Assembly (NCBI RefSeq): GCF_037126465.1 | Contig: NC_088206.1 | Coordinates: 13,677,187 to 13,741,186 of the forward strand | Direction: 5' to 3' | Source: Ornithodoros turicata | Taxonomy: Eukaryota; Arthropoda; Arachnida; Ixodida; Argasidae | Length of the DNA: 64,000 nt | Part shown: positions 52,549-62,580 of the stretch, in pieces | How the letters are laid out: the number at the start of each line of letters is the position of its first letter | How positions within the stretch are numbered: position 1 is the first letter of the stretch | Position numbers and translations under genes: made by a program | Notes under the pieces: model-generated | Seen by the model: the letters and a program-made list of their open reading frames with translations, nothing else | What the model was told of the DNA's origin: nothing | The model's database searches: none

Positions 52549-53267
52549 TAGCTACATCAGGCATCTCTATGTACACTGACACAGGTGATACGCTCACCCA
52601 CATGGGAGGTCTCTGTTCCTCTTCGAACTCGTACCGGAACTCTTGTTGCGTCGATGCAGGGCTTCCGTCAGGAACGGGTCGAGCGACATTGTACTCGGTA
52701 GCTGTATACATAAGAAATGCTCTCGGTACCATTCCACACACATTCAGCAAACGCTATTGTGACATGCGAAAGAAGCAATACGTGGACTGATCAAAAAATT
52801 TCCAGAATAAATTTATATTTTAAAACGTAAAATACTAACAAATTGGGAACTATAGTCATCATAGAGGTATAGTTCGCCTCGGAAACCACACACTTAGGCC
52901 ATCGCTGTTTCCACTGTCCGAAATATTTTTTGAAGTCTTCTTGGGAAACAGCAAAGCGCTGCGTCTCGTCACATTCCCTTTTAATTTCCCGAGCATCGTG
53001 AAATCGTTTTTCTTGCAAGTGTATTTTGATTTTTTTAGTCACCATGTCGGCGATACTCCTGTGTGACACTTTTTGTTTTTGAAGAAAAAAATTCAGTAGC
53101 AAACGAAAAAAAAAAAAAAAACGGGTGATCTAGCGATTTCGAAGGAATGCGACGAAACGGCTCTTTCCTGCTTCTGTCCTGTCTTTTCCTGTTTTTTTTT
53201 TTTTTTTGTTTTTTTTTCGAAGGGGGCTGCCTCGATGCTGACTAAATTTCAAATTTGTGAATAGTCG

Positions 53268-53296
53268 ATTTATATATATATATATATATATATATA
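53268..53296. repeat. (TA)n microsatellite, left border of retrozyme array
   Basis: Alternating TA that runs directly into the first 288-bp monomer. A second (TA)n lies at the other outer border (55322-55342). Confidence 0.9.
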
Positions 53297-53411
53297 AAGA
53301 GAGGAAAAAAGCCATTAAAAAATAAGAAAAATGACGCTAGATGTGTTTGAAATTCAAACTTACAGATTAAGATGGCTTCTATGGCTGCACGTAGAAAAAC
53401 AGATACTCATG

Positions 53412-53489
53412 GAACGATGCGACAGCACCAGAGGACACGTGTTTCGCCGTGTTTGCGGCTCGTCGGCCCTGGGCAGCTGCGCATCGTTC
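53412..53489 (-). ncRNA. Hammerhead ribozyme (type I, minimal stem III), copy A1
   Basis: Same 78-nt sequence as copy B1, on the minus strand. Predicted cleavage between plus positions 53434 and 53433. Confidence 0.8.
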
Positions 53490-53699
53490 GGGATTGGCAA
53501 ACCAGGGGTCACTCAGCGAGCGATATACACCTGGGAGGGTGACTGAGCACTCCTCAATGCCACAGTGCAAGCCAGTGGATTATAAAGAGAGGAAAAAAGC
53601 CATTAAAAAATAAGAAAAATGACGCTAGATGTGTTTGAAATTCAAACTTACAGATTAAGATGGCTTCTATGGCTGCACGTAGAAAAACAGATACTCATG

Positions 53700-53777
53700 G
53701 AACGATGCGACAGCACCAGAGGACACGTGTTTCGCCGTGTTTGCGGCTCGTCGGCCCTGGGCAGCTGCGCATCGTTC
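53700..53777 (-). ncRNA. Hammerhead ribozyme, copy A2
   Basis: Identical to A1, 288 bp further. Cleavage predicted between 53722 and 53721. Confidence 0.8.
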
Positions 53778-53987
53778 GGGATTGGCAAACCAGGGGTCAC
53801 TCAGCGAGCGATATACACCTGGGAGGGTGACTGAGCACTCCTCAATGCCACAGTGCAAGCCAGTGGATTATAAAGAGAGGAAAAAAGCCATTAAAAAATA
53901 AGAAAAATGACGCTAGATGTGTTTGAAATTCAAACTTACAGATTAAGATGGCTTCTATGGCTGCACGTAGAAAAACAGATACTCATG

Positions 53988-54065
53988 GAACGATGCGACA
54001 GCACCAGAGGACACGTGTTTCGCCGTGTTTGCGGCTCGTCGGCCCTGGGCAGCTGCGCATCGTTC
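53988..54065 (-). ncRNA. Hammerhead ribozyme, copy A3
   Basis: Identical to A1, nearest to the central spacer. Cleavage predicted between 54010 and 54009. Confidence 0.8.
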
Positions 54066-54159
54066 GGGATTGGCAAACCAGGGGTCACTCAGCGAGCGAT
54101 ATACACCTGGGAGGGTGACTGAGCACTCCTCAATGCCACAGTGCAAGCCAGTGGATTAT

Positions 54160-54202
54160 TGTAATTGTAATGGATTATTGTAATTAATTATTATAGTGGA
54201 TT
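54160..54202. other. AT-rich spacer between the inverted arrays
   Basis: 43 bp made of variants of gtaatggattat. Both ribozyme strands point away from it, so it is where a bidirectional transcript start would have to lie, unless transcription enters from outside. Confidence 0.6.
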
Positions 54203-54368
54203 ATCTGTAAGTTTGAATTTCAAACACATCTAGCGTCATTTTTCTTATTTTTTAATGACTTTTTTCCTCTCTTTATAATCCACTGGCTTGCACTGTGGCA
54301 TTGAGGAGTGCTCAGTCACCCTCCCAGGTGTATATCGCTCGCTGAGTGACCCCTGGTTTGCCAATCCC

Positions 54369-54446
54369 GAACGATGCGCAGCTGCCCAGGGCCGACGAGC
54401 CGCAAACACGGCGAAACACGTGTCCTCTGGTGCTGTCGCATCGTTC
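54369..54446 (+). ncRNA. Hammerhead ribozyme (type I, minimal stem III), copy B1
   Basis: Fold read from sequence. Stem I: GAACGATGCG/CGCATCGTTC, CAGC/GCTG and CCAGGG/CTCTGG, with an internal loop TGC/T and a one-base bulge. Core CCGACGA (54392-54398; the canonical form is CUGANGA, so position 4 is C instead of U). Stem II GCCG/CGGC with loop CAAACA. GAA at 54413-54415. Stem III A-U, C-G closing ACGU; ACACGTGT is a full palindrome. Cleavage expected after C54424. A very short palindromic stem III is the form described for Penelope-associated hammerheads that act as dimers. Confidence 0.82.
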
Positions 54447-54656
54447 CATGAGTATCTGTTTTTCTACGTGCAGCCATAGAAGCCATCTTAATCTGTAAGT
54501 TTGAATTTCAAACACATCTAGCGTCATTTTTCTTATTTTTTAATGGCTTTTTTCCTCTCTTTATAATCCACTGGCTTGCACTGTGGCATTGAGGAGTGCT
54601 CAGTCACCCTCCCAGGTGTATATCGCTCGCTGAGTGACCCCTGGTTTGCCAATCCC

Positions 54657-54734
54657 GAACGATGCGCAGCTGCCCAGGGCCGACGAGCCGCAAACACGGC
54701 GAAACACGTGTCCTCTGGTGCTGTCGCATCGTTC
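54657..54734 (+). ncRNA. Hammerhead ribozyme, copy B2
   Basis: Identical to B1; cleavage predicted after 54712. B1 to B2 cleavage would release exactly 288 nt. Confidence 0.82.
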
Positions 54735-54944
54735 CATGAGTATCTGTTTTTCTACGTGCAGCCATAGAAGCCATCTTAATCTGTAAGTTTGAATTTCAAA
54801 CACATCTAGCGTCATTTTTCTTATTTTTTAATGGCTTTTTTCCTCTCTTTATAATCCACTGGCTTGCACTGTGGCATTGAGGAGTGCTCAGTCACCCTCC
54901 CAGGTGTATATCGCTCGCTGAGTGACCCCTGGTTTGCCAATCCC

Positions 54945-55022
54945 GAACGATGCGCAGCTGCCCAGGGCCGACGAGCCGCAAACACGGCGAAACACGTGTC
55001 CTCTGGTGCTGTCGCATCGTTC
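54945..55022 (+). ncRNA. Hammerhead ribozyme, copy B3
   Basis: Identical to B1; cleavage predicted after 55000. Confidence 0.82.
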
Positions 55023-55232
55023 CATGAGTATCTGTTTTTCTACGTGCAGCCATAGAAGCCATCTTAATCTGTAAGTTTGAATTTCAAACACATCTAGCGT
55101 CATTTTTCTTATTTTTTAATGGCTTTTTTCCTCTCTTTATAATCCACTGGCTTGCACTGTGGCATTGAGGAGTGCTCAGTCACCCTCCCAGGTGTATATC
55201 GCTCGCTGAGTGACCCCTGGTTTGCCAATCGC

Positions 55233-55310
55233 GAACGATGCGCAGCTGCCCAGGGCCGACGAGCCGCAAACACGGCGAAACACGTGTCCTCTGGTGCTGT
55301 CGCATCGTTC
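55233..55310 (+). ncRNA. Hammerhead ribozyme, copy B4
   Basis: Complete motif in the last, truncated monomer. The only nearby change (C to G at about 55231) lies outside the fold. Cleavage predicted after 55288. Confidence 0.8.
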
Positions 55311-55321
55311 CATGAGTATCT

Positions 55322-55342
55322 GTATATATATATATATATATG
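55322..55342. repeat. (TA)n microsatellite, right border of retrozyme array
   Basis: The monomer breaks off at tatctg and passes straight into alternating TA. Confidence 0.9.
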
Positions 55343-55382
55343 TATGTATAGTATATAAAGCTATTCTGAATATTTTTATCAG

Positions 55383-55543
55383 TCCTCGTGTTGAACTTGG
55401 TGGCAGTGTACAAGCTTTCACCGCACGTTAAAGAACCCTCAGGTGGGGCAAAAGCAATCTACAGACCGACCGCTGTGGCGTCGCTCATGATCTCAGTTGT
55501 CTCGCGACGTTGGTAAACCCCCAATTATTATTATTATCCTCGT
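55383..55543 (+). mobile_element. Ruka-like SINE, partial copy
   Basis: Shares cgcacgttaaagaaccctca and gaccgaccgctgtggcgtcg through ctcgcgacgt and the attattattatt tail with the 37362-37633 copy. The tRNA head is missing and there is an internal deletion. Confidence 0.8.
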
Positions 55544-56537
55544 GCTTATGTGCGACCAGTATAGTGAGCACAAGGCTTCGAACCTGCACGTGTCCTTCTG
55601 ATTTCTAGTCAAGGATGCTACCGAATTGGTCTTTTTTGTGAGTTACCAAATAGGCACCTATCTTCCCACGTGCGGTATAGGGAGAATTAACAGCTCGCCC
55701 AAGGACATTAAAATGAAATAGCCGCATGTTGACCGCGAAGGAAGATAAACCCATATCGTCCCAACCGCCATTTCTCAGGGCGGGGCCGCCCATGTTGCCG
55801 TGAAAATTCAGTCCAGAATTTTTGGTTGCATTTTTATTATTTGCTGTAAACACTGCTTTGGTAAAAGTACTACTGCTTACATGTCCTAGAATGAATTCTG
55901 AAAAGTTCTTACACTCAACACATTGCATTTAAAATTACGGACAACAACTATAAAGCAAACGCTGACGGATAAGAATAATATGATAACGTGCGGCCAGTAA
56001 ACCAGAATTAGCACACTATTTTGTTTGATAGATTTTTTTTTTTTTCTACAGGCCCAGGCGGGACCCTCCGAAGCATGCATCACTCTCTTCGTTCTCTAAG
56101 GTTGTTGCGATAAGCCAACGGGAGCAAATTCCGACTGATAGGACTCTGTAGACATAGTAAACCCCATAAATGCTTCCCCTGTGGAGAAGTTATGACCCAG
56201 CATTGCTTTGATATGTCATCTCCTTTGCCGTATTTGTTGCTGCTGTTGTCATACTTAGACATATCGTACGTAAGTTCAAATAAGATGGTGCTACTCTGAG
56301 ATCAGGAGACCTTCTTCTTGTCTGGTTCCAGAATTATGCTAACTGTTTGATAACTGTGTATTCAAACGCATGCGCTTGACCCCCAAGCTCTGTGCAATAT
56401 CTTGTGTCAGAAGGCAAAATTCACCCTTCCCTTCAAGTACACACAGAAAAATAGCCGTTCGAGAAAGAACTTTTTACAACATGAGAAAACTGATGTTCTG
56501 AGGCTGGAACAACATAGAAGGGACAAATACATACAAA

Positions 56538-56614
56538 GCGTGTTAGCTTAGCTCAATTGGTAGAGCCCTGGACCGGCAATCCAGAAGATGTGGGTGACTC
56601 CTACAGCTGGCTAA
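56538..56614 (+). mobile_element. tRNA-derived SINE head, Ala(GGC)-like
   Basis: GTTAGCTTAGCTCAATTGGT carries a good A box, and CTGGA-CCGGCAA-TCCAG forms an anticodon arm with GGC. The B box is degraded (gggtgactcct), position 33 is C, and an acceptor stem forms only partly (GTTAGCT/GGCTAAC). A SINE head or tRNA pseudogene. Confidence 0.55.
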
Positions 56615-57172
56615 CCTTTTCAGTGACTTTCATCTTTCATCTTTCAACTTTTTAGAGTTCTTCGGCTTGTCCGAATTTTTCACATTTAAAAGGTTCTTCA
56701 ATAGTAGGACGCCAGGAGATCCTTAGCCATTCTTCCGTTCTCGAAGATAGAAAAGGTTCATAAAAAGGTTCTTCCACTATGAAGAACTCTCGAAGAACGG
56801 TTATTTTTCTGTGTGTAGAGCATACCCATTCTGTAATAACGTCACACTTCAAAGTTATAAAGTGACCTACTATCATTTGCCGCTGGCATCATCATCATCT
56901 CTCCTGATAACCACAGTCTTCGAACTCCCTGGAGGCGCTTCCTTTTCTAGTACGGGTGCTGTAAAGATAACGATATCAGAGTTCTTTAATATACAAAGCT
57001 TTAATTTCCCAAGTGACGTTTTAGCCCGCGAAAAATAAGCACAACATGTCGCTTAACGTTGACATGTCCCGTCAAAGTCATTTACAATCTACGCAAACCA
57101 GCTTTCTGGCAGGTACCTTTTTGCAGGACGATCTACGGGTCGGGTTCCAAAGTATCACTTACCATAACTTAA

Positions 57173-57395
57173 AAAACGGAGACTGGGGGACAAAAAACGA
57201 CAAGACAGAGGTAGCAAGCGAGCTGGTGGTATTGATCCATGACTTAAAAACCCGAGAGTGTGTGTGGGGGGGGGGGGGGGGGACAAAAACGAGAACACAA
57301 ACAAAGTCTTGTCGTTTTTGTCCCCCAGTCTCGGGTTTTTGAGTCATGGATCAATACCACCAGCGCGCTTGCTATACCTCTCTATCCTCTCGTTG
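57173..57395. repeat. Foldback with G-run loop
   Basis: ctgggggacaaaaaacgaca and tggtattgatccatgact on the left are inverted on the right as tgtcgtttttgtcccccag and agtcatggatcaatacca; the loop holds a G homopolymer. Confidence 0.75.
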
Positions 57396-57483
57396 TCACA
57401 TACGAGTTGGCATCGTTGTTAACGTCAGACCCAAATGTTACCAATCTAACCAAAAGTGAGCTCAGAAATTATCGGTGATTTTT

Positions 57484-58058
57484 TAGGGATGGGACGAACC
57501 CAAAATTTTTCGAACCCGAATCAGAATCCAATTAAGGTTCTACGAATCCACGAATCTCTAATCTTTCGAATCCTTTCTTTAAAAAGAGGGGGGGGGGAGG
57601 AAACACTTCTAGTGAAAGATGTTTTAAAGCAGAATATGATACCTTTGTTTAATGAAAAACATATATTAAATAATGCTTCAGTTTCAGGAGAAAATATATT
57701 AAATAATTTATTTAACCGGTTGTTCGTCGACTACAAGAAATGCATAAATTCTCGAGTCTGAACTATTTCGATGAAACTAAGCAACTATCAAAAGCAAAAC
57801 CAGGTTACTTTTAAACTTGTAATGTAACAGTTCCTGCCTTATACTCTTTCAGTCCAGAGCAATGTAAACAAACAAACAAGAAAACACCCGTCGGCCAATG
57901 AGGCTTCCGGAGGACTCCGAAGGTGCCAATTTGAGAAAAGAAACAAACAAACAGACGTTGTTGGTGGATTCGAAAGATTCGATTCGCCGTTTTTGGCACT
58001 GGGATTCGGATCCCCGAATCCGTGCCGAGGATTCGCGGATTCGGTTGGCACATCCCTA
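57484..58058. mobile_element. hAT-like MITE, GAATC-rich family, copy 2
   Basis: TAGGGATGGGACGAACCC to GGATTCGGTTGGCACATCCCTA. Same orientation and internal sequence as 3236-3858. The flanks allow a 7-of-8 duplication if shifted by one base (gtgatttt / gttatttt). Confidence 0.75.
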
Positions 58059-58083
58059 GTTATTTTGATACTTTATTTACTTT

Positions 58084-58300
58084 TATTTTATTTTATTATT
58101 ATTATGGAGCTCCTGTTCCACATTTTACAATTCTCCTGTTGTATGTGTCTTATATAACGTATTGCAGTTTTGTCACTGTTCTGTGCCCTGGACCTTGTCA
58201 AGCTGCTTTTAGCAGCTTTTTGTCCTGGGTTCCACCACACTGTATCCTCCGGTGAAAGAGCAGAATAAACAAAAATAAAATGAGAAATAAACAAATAAAT
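58084..58300 (+). mobile_element. Probable LINE 3' UTR and tail
   Basis: A non-coding stretch ending in (AATAAACA)n-type repeats, beginning at the MITE edge. No ORF remains. Confidence 0.4.
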
Positions 58301-58727
58301 AAAACAAACGAGCGATTGATTGGAGAACAGCGAGGTATATACAGCACCCTTGACAGCCACTTTGTCACTCATGAAATTTGACTCGTGAAATATTCTGCAT
58401 CATTTTCGCAGTCAACTGTAAACCCATTATTTGTGGAACTGTACGCATTCCACAATACATTAAGAAATGTATGGAACTCACTTTAGTGTGTCAATTTCAA
58501 TTCGCATAAGTCTACGACGTCGTTATAGCATTTGTCACAAATATATATAGCAACGGCAGAACAGAATACAATCGACGTCGTCAATCAACGTCTGCAAAAT
58601 AAATCATCAATCAATCTATACAATTAAAATTAATCATCATCTACAACAAATCAACAGCTATACAATAAATACAATCTATACAATAAAGCAAACAATCAAC
58701 ATCGAATAGCAATATAAGAATGCGAAG

Positions 58728-58868
58728 CATGGGCGGATCCAGATTCCAAACCCCCTTTGGAGGGGGGGGGGGATATTCCTTTTTCGAAGAGCGTAGCCGG
58801 GGAGGGGAGACGGGGAACCTAATGTTTAACCTGAAGACTTTTGGGGGCGATCGCCCCTCTACCCCTGG
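58728..58868. mobile_element. 141-bp hAT-like MITE with perfect 8-bp duplication
   Basis: Flanked by ATGCGAAG at 58720-58727 and 58869-58876. Ends catgggcggatcca and ctacccctgg, with G-rich subterminal runs. Confidence 0.7.
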
Positions 58869-58869
58869 A

Positions 58870-61215
58870 TGCGAAGCGCTCACATCCATGTGAACACGAC
58901 GTGGAACTGCTGGTGCAAACAAGCGATAGTAGGGGAAAATACAAGAACAAAAATCAGTACGAAGTTGCACTGTGTTTCCCTATACTCGTCGCCGCTCACG
59001 CTACTCTGCTGCGACATGTGTGGCATGCACTAGCATCTACAGCATGCGCATGTCATGATATCAATATTGGCTGTGACAGCGCCTCATAAGGCTGAGTCTG
59101 ATAGCCTTGACATTGATAGCTACACTATTGCGAGATAGGCTTATCTGGCATGAAGCATCAGGCTTAGTAATTTGTATGAAATGTAATCTCATTTTTCGTG
59201 TGACTATCTCTGACGCGTGGTACGCTATCGTTCCCCACACGTCCCTTCTTTTATTGCCATAGGCCGCTATTTCCCACTCATAACTTGTTAAATATATCCC
59301 CCACACAGCCAATAAGAAATCTTTGCAAGACCGTACTGGTCATGCCTCACATACTGCCGGACACATAAAACACATTCTTAACAAGGTGCCAGCAATAGTC
59401 GAATTAACCAAAAAGCGAAGGAGACGTATAGTAGTATATCGAATTATCTTAAATATCGAATTATCCAGGCAATTAACGTGTTAAAGGGAAATGCATTAAA
59501 TGTACAGCGTGCTGCAACTCCAAAGAAAACATGCACTGAAAACATCAACGCGAGAAATTAAATCCCTGTCACATGCAGTTTAATTTCGGGGCATTCACTA
59601 CGCGTCCCATAGTGGCAATGTCACTTGACAGGCTTTCATCGTTTTAACGTTCTAGTCCCTCAACTCGTTGCTTAGCCACCATCTTTAGTTGAGAGAAATA
59701 GATAAAACGAAAATAACAGTTTTACAGTCCCTGACAACGCCATTAATGTTAATAAGCATACTGGAAGGCAACCGTGCCGAGGCTGACCGAGAAAAATATT
59801 TTCAATATTTCATTGTCCAGTCAGCTCATAGCGCACCATTAGTGCAATGTTGTGCCTGCCACGCCTTAGAAAGTGCATAAACTTCATAAACACCTGATGC
59901 AAGTATATATTCTAAAATATATCGACTGGGTCGTGTTGTCATCTTAGTATACCTCTTGTACGGTTCGAATGTGGTGGGCTCCTGAAGCATAGAACCTCAT
60001 AGAACCAATACATGAATACAGTTTTTTTTTTTTTTTTTTTTTTTTTCACTCTCAGTCCGTCGTCTGTCTCCATGCAGTAGGAGAGAGGCAGTCAGAAGAC
60101 AACAAGCTCCAGATAAAAAGGATGTGCCACCACTTCCCCACATGCTTTATCGTTGACACGTGACCTCGTTCGACCCATCCTCATCTCCAGTTGGTACACA
60201 AAACCGACTGCCCTGCATCCCGCGAGTTGAATTTTACATCGAGTACCTCAGTTACTTATTTTTTAGGACATCCACACACTATTTCGCTCAGGTAACCATG
60301 CACACAGTGCTGCGCTTGATGCACTCTGTAGAATTTCAAAGCTTCAACGCAGCATACCTGCGATTGGTCATTTGAGGGAATTAATTCGTAGAAGACGCGG
60401 CATACCTAAGTTAATTCGGTAAATACTCCATGCATAAAATTTCAGACATAAAGTATTTACATCGTTATTATCGGGGATTCTCCAAGAATATATGGTTTAT
60501 CCCTCGGGGGCCTTTGGTCTTTCTGCCAGTTATTTTCTTTCTTTTTTTTTTCGGGGGAGGGGGGGGGGGGGCTGAAAGATATTTGGTGGAAGGGCTTGGG
60601 GGTTGCTGAGAAAATTTCTGATTGTTGCGCCATATAGTGGCGTTACTGTGTCCACCATTTAGTAGAATATCGACATCACGGGCATACTAAAATGACTGAG
60701 ATTAAGAAATAATAGAATAAGAATAAGAAAAGAAATGAAGATAAATGAAGAAAATTCGTATATATACACGAATACACAATGCCATTACCTCAGACACAAG
60801 TGGATGGAATCTCGCACCGGGCCATCCTCAGCGACCTGTTTCCGACGCAGAATGTCACCACGTTTCTGGTCCCAAGCGCTATATGACTCCTGAGGACACT
60901 ATATCAGTTCACAAGACAACAGAGTGCAGTGTTGTGTGTTCCGCGACGACGATAAAGACACAAAATGGCTCACACTTAAGATAGCTTATCCTCTTGAGCT
61001 GTCTATACACCCGCCGTCAAGGGTACTGTTTATGGACACTCCGCTCAATCGCAGCTCTGAGGCGCGCACGGTCTTACAGGGGAGATTATTGTCGAAGGGA
61101 GGCTTCTGATATCGAACGTAATTTTCTAGTAACAAAAAATAGATCTCGAGTTCGTGAAAGTTTTTTGATAGGTTTTGTAGGGGTTGTTTACTTATCAGAC
61201 AGTAGACTTTTAGTA
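58870..61215. other. No gene recognised
   Basis: Contains a long poly(T) run (60021-60046) and a G run near 60555. No conserved coding or repeat family was identified. Confidence 0.4.
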
Positions 61216-61217
61216 TA

Positions 61218-61345
61218 CAGGGTGTTAGCTCTAATGTGTCCCGAAATTATATTTAAAGCGAGCGATAAAACGAAAGCAAGCAGCTGAAAAGTAGCGCGCG
61301 TTTCTCTTTTATCGCTTATTTCGGGACGTTAGAGCAATCACCCTG
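61218..61345. mobile_element. 128-bp CAGGGTGTTAG foldback MITE
   Basis: CAGGGTGTTAGCTCTAATGT to ACGTTAGAGCAATCACCCTG, flanked by TA on both sides. Confidence 0.85.
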
Positions 61346-61566
61346 TATATCATTCTCGGCCCCTATAGCTGCGTACGTCACGCGTTAGTGCTTTGCAAGA
61401 CGCTTCACGTAGGCACAGTTTTATTACACCGTACGCACACGTTACTTGTTTATATATTTATTTTGATTGCCTTCAGGGCATACAGCATTGAAGGTGGACG
61501 TGGCTGTACAAGTGAAAACAGGTTACTCAGGGATGTGATAATTCCATAATAGTATACACACATTAT

Positions 61567-62580
61567 ACAGGGTGTGTGTGTGTGTGTGTGTGTGTGTTTT
61601 TTTTTCAAAATTTTTGCAAACAAGCTATGAGAGCACCATAGACGTCGTTTTTTCAGTTGAGTTCTACGGCCTTGCGGACATCCTCTCGAAGAAGGTGTGC
61701 AACTTCAAGACGACGAATTACCTAAAATTCTTTAATTAACGTTTTAATTAGGAGAGTTCAGGCGACAGTGAAATAGCAGATTGAGAGACTATCCTAGTTG
61801 CAAGCCATTTTACGTTTAACAAAGCCTGAAACACACACGTGCGGTAAAATATTCATCCCCGAATTTGGTATGCAAATGAGCCGAAACCGAAACCGCGGCG
61901 ACCGGCAACAGGGGGAGTACAGCGCTCATTTCACGTCAGAGGGCCACGTGGTTCGGAGCGATGGATGGTAGGTGCAACACGACCAAAGCCTGCTTACTCG
62001 TCGACGTGACGTAACAGCAAAGAGTCAGCCAATCAGGATCGTGTTTTCAATGGCCGTAGCCAATCATGAACGGGCTTTCAGCGGTCGTAGCTATGGAGAC
62101 GAGCCACCATCATCCGCTGCGAACATCTAACGCCACCTAGATAGAGAATGCCTGCTCATTGCCTCCTCTCCCTCCTTCGATTAAGAGACAGAATGCGTCT
62201 GCTACTGCGATTCACCGTTCTGCGAAATGGGAGAACAAAATATAGCGTAAAACGGTCCCATATTTTTTTAAAGACTAAGTTGCTGGGAGTGTGCAGCACT
62301 TTTAGTCTACAGGTTCAAATTTGCGAAGATAGCTGCGATCATTTGCGAGCTCTTGAATTCGCAGAACGGCGAATCCACGTACAGAAGGAGGGAAAGGAGG
62401 CATTAATCAGGCCTTCTGTATCCAGGTGGCGTTCAGCTGGCCAGATAAACCGCTTTCCGGTCCAGATAAGCTTGCGTCAGCGAGGGTGAACTTTTTCGGT
62501 TTCGGCTCATTTGCATATCTAAAGAGGTTCATTGGCATAAACAATGTGACAAACCTCAACTGAAGAATTTTTTTTCTCGT
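61567..62580. mobile_element. Foldback element with (GT)n at left end
   Basis: Starts TA-CAGGGTG then (GT)n. cagttgagtt pairs with aacctcaactg near the right end. A perfect 23-bp inner inverted repeat (61870-61892 and 62493-62515) contains ATGCAAAT. The right terminus is eroded. Confidence 0.65.

Larger units (their letters stand above)
53293..54159 (-). repeat. Tandem 288-bp array A (3 monomers), ribozyme sense on minus
   Basis: Three apparently identical 288-bp monomers with exact period. Each carries a hammerhead-like motif on the minus strand (53412-53489, 53700-53777, 53988-54065). Open frames of 63 and 71 codons recur in each unit but are repeats of the same non-coding unit. The layout matches animal retrozymes: short tandem monomers, one ribozyme each, no protein. 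Confidence 0.92.
54203..55323 (+). repeat. Tandem 288-bp array B (about 3.9 monomers), ribozyme sense on plus
   Basis: Inverted relative to array A. It starts and ends mid-monomer. Differences from the consensus are very few: a G-to-A change in the first partial unit (ttaatgac) and C-to-G in the last (ccaatcgcg). Four hammerhead motifs on the plus strand. Confidence 0.92.

Noticed and set aside
53331..55358. Repeated 63- and 71-codon open frames in the 288-bp units
   Set aside because: They recur only because the DNA unit recurs, overlap on opposite strands, show no protein features, and cover the ribozyme fold.
56538..56614. tRNA-Ala gene
   Set aside because: Damaged B box, C at position 33 and an incomplete acceptor stem.
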